Positions 62,334 through 64,000 of a DNA stretch of 64,000 bases are shown here, piece by piece. Position numbers and translations under genes: made by a program. The notes below the pieces were generated by a model that saw nothing but the letters and a program-made list of their open reading frames with translations, was not told where the DNA came from and did not search any database. Every line of letters starts with the position of its first letter. Position 1 is the first letter of the stretch. The stretch comes from Blastobasis lacticolella (lineage: Eukaryota; Arthropoda; Insecta; Lepidoptera; Blastobasidae). The stretch lies in the NCBI GenBank assembly GCA_905147135.1, contig LR990044.1, positions 8,560,122 to 8,624,121 on the forward strand, written 5' to 3'.

Positions 62334-62530
62334 TTTTTTAATGTTATACGAGAGACAAGTAAGCAAGCGGGCCACCTGATGGAAAATGGTCACCGCCGCT
62401 TATGGACATCAACAATACCAGGGGAGCTACCCAATGCGTTGCTTGCCTCTGAAGAGACCTCTAATATACGTCTTGAACAATCCCACGTCATAGTCAAAGG
62501 AAACGCTGTGGCTAAAACGACATTTCACTT
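62334..62530 (-). mobile_element. CR1-like tail fragment
   Basis: GCAAGCGGGCCACCTGATGG ... ACATCAACAATACCAGGGGA ... CGTCATAGTCAAAGGAAACG, a diverged copy of 50800-50970. A shorter piece lies at 61432-61485. Confidence 0.7.
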
Positions 62531-63784
62531 GTTGCTGTTGCCACATGCTAATAACTTGTACCACAACCGTAAGTTATGAGAAAGAAGACACCAATAGGAG
62601 CATCCGTATTATTGTGCGCAAAGACATCTGAGACGAGTGGGAGATTGTAGGAAATTGCGTTACGTGACTTTTCTACAGGAATTAACTTGTCGTTTCGCGT
62701 GTACGATGGTTATTCATTACTAAAGACGACTTCATTAAGTATAACTATGTAGAGTGTTTTTGTCTGGTCATTGTTGTCGTATATACTACTTAATATTATA
62801 AATGTGAAAGTTCGTGTGTTTGTTACTCAATCACGGCTCAATTGATTTGGATGGATCGTTATAACGTGGATTAACACAGGCTATAATTTATCGGTTTTAA
62901 AAGTATATTAGTTGTTTATCAGTTATCTAATACCTATAACACAAGCTTTGCTTACTTTCGGGCTAAATGGCGTTACGTGAACTTGTCCGAGAATATTTAT
63001 TTATTTAATCTCAAAATTCTCTCGAACGGGTCCGGAACGTGACAATCGAATTTTACGATGCAGAATCGCAAGCAAAACCTAGTAATGAGATAAATTATAC
63101 ATGTACTTACCTAGGTACCTATACTTGAATATGATCGTTTGTTTGTTTGTTAGTCAATCAAAAACGGCTGAATGGATTTTGATCTAATTTAGCACATAGA
63201 TCTATTATAACGTGGATGAACACATTCGCTATATTTTATCCAAAAATTTAGATTTCCTGTTCCCAGTGGATAGCGTTTCCATCGGGTACGGGTCCCGATC
63301 ATAATAACCGAAATCTCAGTATTTTATATTTTTTCCCAGACTCGTATCTTAGACTGTACCTACATATTTCTGACCTAATCAGAATTTGACGTAGTCCGAA
63401 TCTGACTAAATATGAAACTGACCTCCTCAGAATCTGTCGTCCTGAAAATCTGACCAATATCGCCATATTTAAATAATGATCGATATAATGCTTTATATTA
63501 AGTATTATTTATTGACTTTCATTTACTATAGCGAATAACGATCAATCATTCGGTACATTTATCGCTTGTCAATTAGTAAGAGAAAGCATTAATTCTGGTC
63601 TCAAAGTAGTGAGATTGCGCTTTAATTAATCTAGATTTATGTTGTCACAGTTAAGCTTCCTGTTATGACATTCATCCATTGCCGACCAGAGTGGCTTAGT
63701 GGTCCACCACGCAAGAGGATCCGGGTTCAGTGTTACTATATTAAAAAAAAAATTATTTTTAAAAAGTACATACCTACATACCGA

Positions 63785-63868
63785 TCTAGCACTCATCATC
63801 ATCACAGCCCATAACACCCACCACCAAGTGGTGCTATTATACTCTGCCGAACACCACACGGCCAGCAA
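63785..63868 (+). mobile_element. Interspersed repeat, truncated
   Basis: Opens with CATCATCATCACAGCCCATA and ends with GGTGCTATTATACTCTGCCG and the ACACCACACGGCC terminus. Confidence 0.5.
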
Positions 63869-64000
63869 TCTACCTATATCTAGAACTAAGCATTGCAATT
63901 GCTGGAATTCCAGCTGGATTCAGCGCTTTTTGGACTTGCTAACAAATGCTTAATTATTTACGAGTTTAATTCAATAGACGTAATTAAATATCTAATCAAG

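Larger units (their letters stand above)
57787..64000. other. Region upstream of the visible SAM-gene exons
   Basis: Further 5' exons of the SAM gene should lie here or beyond the window. I could not support any. The region holds MITEs, SINE and CR1 fragments and AT-rich sequence. Confidence 0.5.

Overview
This is a stretch of an insect nuclear genome, almost certainly a moth or butterfly. The sequence is AT-rich with small exons and long introns. It is packed with repeat families typical of Lepidoptera: CR1-like LINE tails, an RTE-like tail with a CAT repeat, a Helitron ending in CTAG, a tRNA-headed SINE and several TIR elements. The species cannot be named from the sequence alone. All host protein-coding genes I could support lie on the minus strand.

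Layout. (1) 1148-7265 is a near full-length non-LTR retrotransposon on the minus strand, with two intact ORFs (ORF1; APE endonuclease-RT-RNase H ORF2), a hexamer-repeat tail and a perfect 12-bp target-site duplication. (2) 7711-10193 and 13029-20516 are two tandem four-exon genes for small secreted ML-domain (NPC2-like) proteins of 153 and 150 residues. I assembled both from exons too short to stand out as ORFs; every splice site and phase agrees. (3) 22180-57786 is one large gene of which 13 coding exons are visible. They join in phase into 981 codons plus stop, and the start lies outside what I can see. The product is mostly disordered, with a coiled-coil segment and a C-terminal SAM domain. 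I do not recognise the orthologue.

The introns of this gene hold most of the unusual material. There is a tRNA-Glu(CTC). There are two near-identical tRNA-like genes with an oversized anticodon loop and a TGACGTCA box at identical spacing. There is a decayed DIRS-like (tyrosine-recombinase class) retroelement inside a 4.84-kb interval bounded by perfect 49-bp inverted repeats. There is a 90-bp tandem repeat made of small hairpins, and a palindrome-ended element with 71-bp perfect TIRs. There are two elements with TGTCG...CGACA ends and 4-bp duplications (Ginger-like), and a pair of 251-bp TA-flanked MITEs.

Functionally, the two NPC2-like proteins are probably secreted lipid or sterol carriers that arose by tandem duplication. 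The SAM protein is probably an intracellular scaffold. Nothing links these genes beyond neighbourhood and strand. No operon-like system, CRISPR or prokaryotic feature is present. All exon calls come from reading splice consensus and frame by eye; no alignment or search was run.
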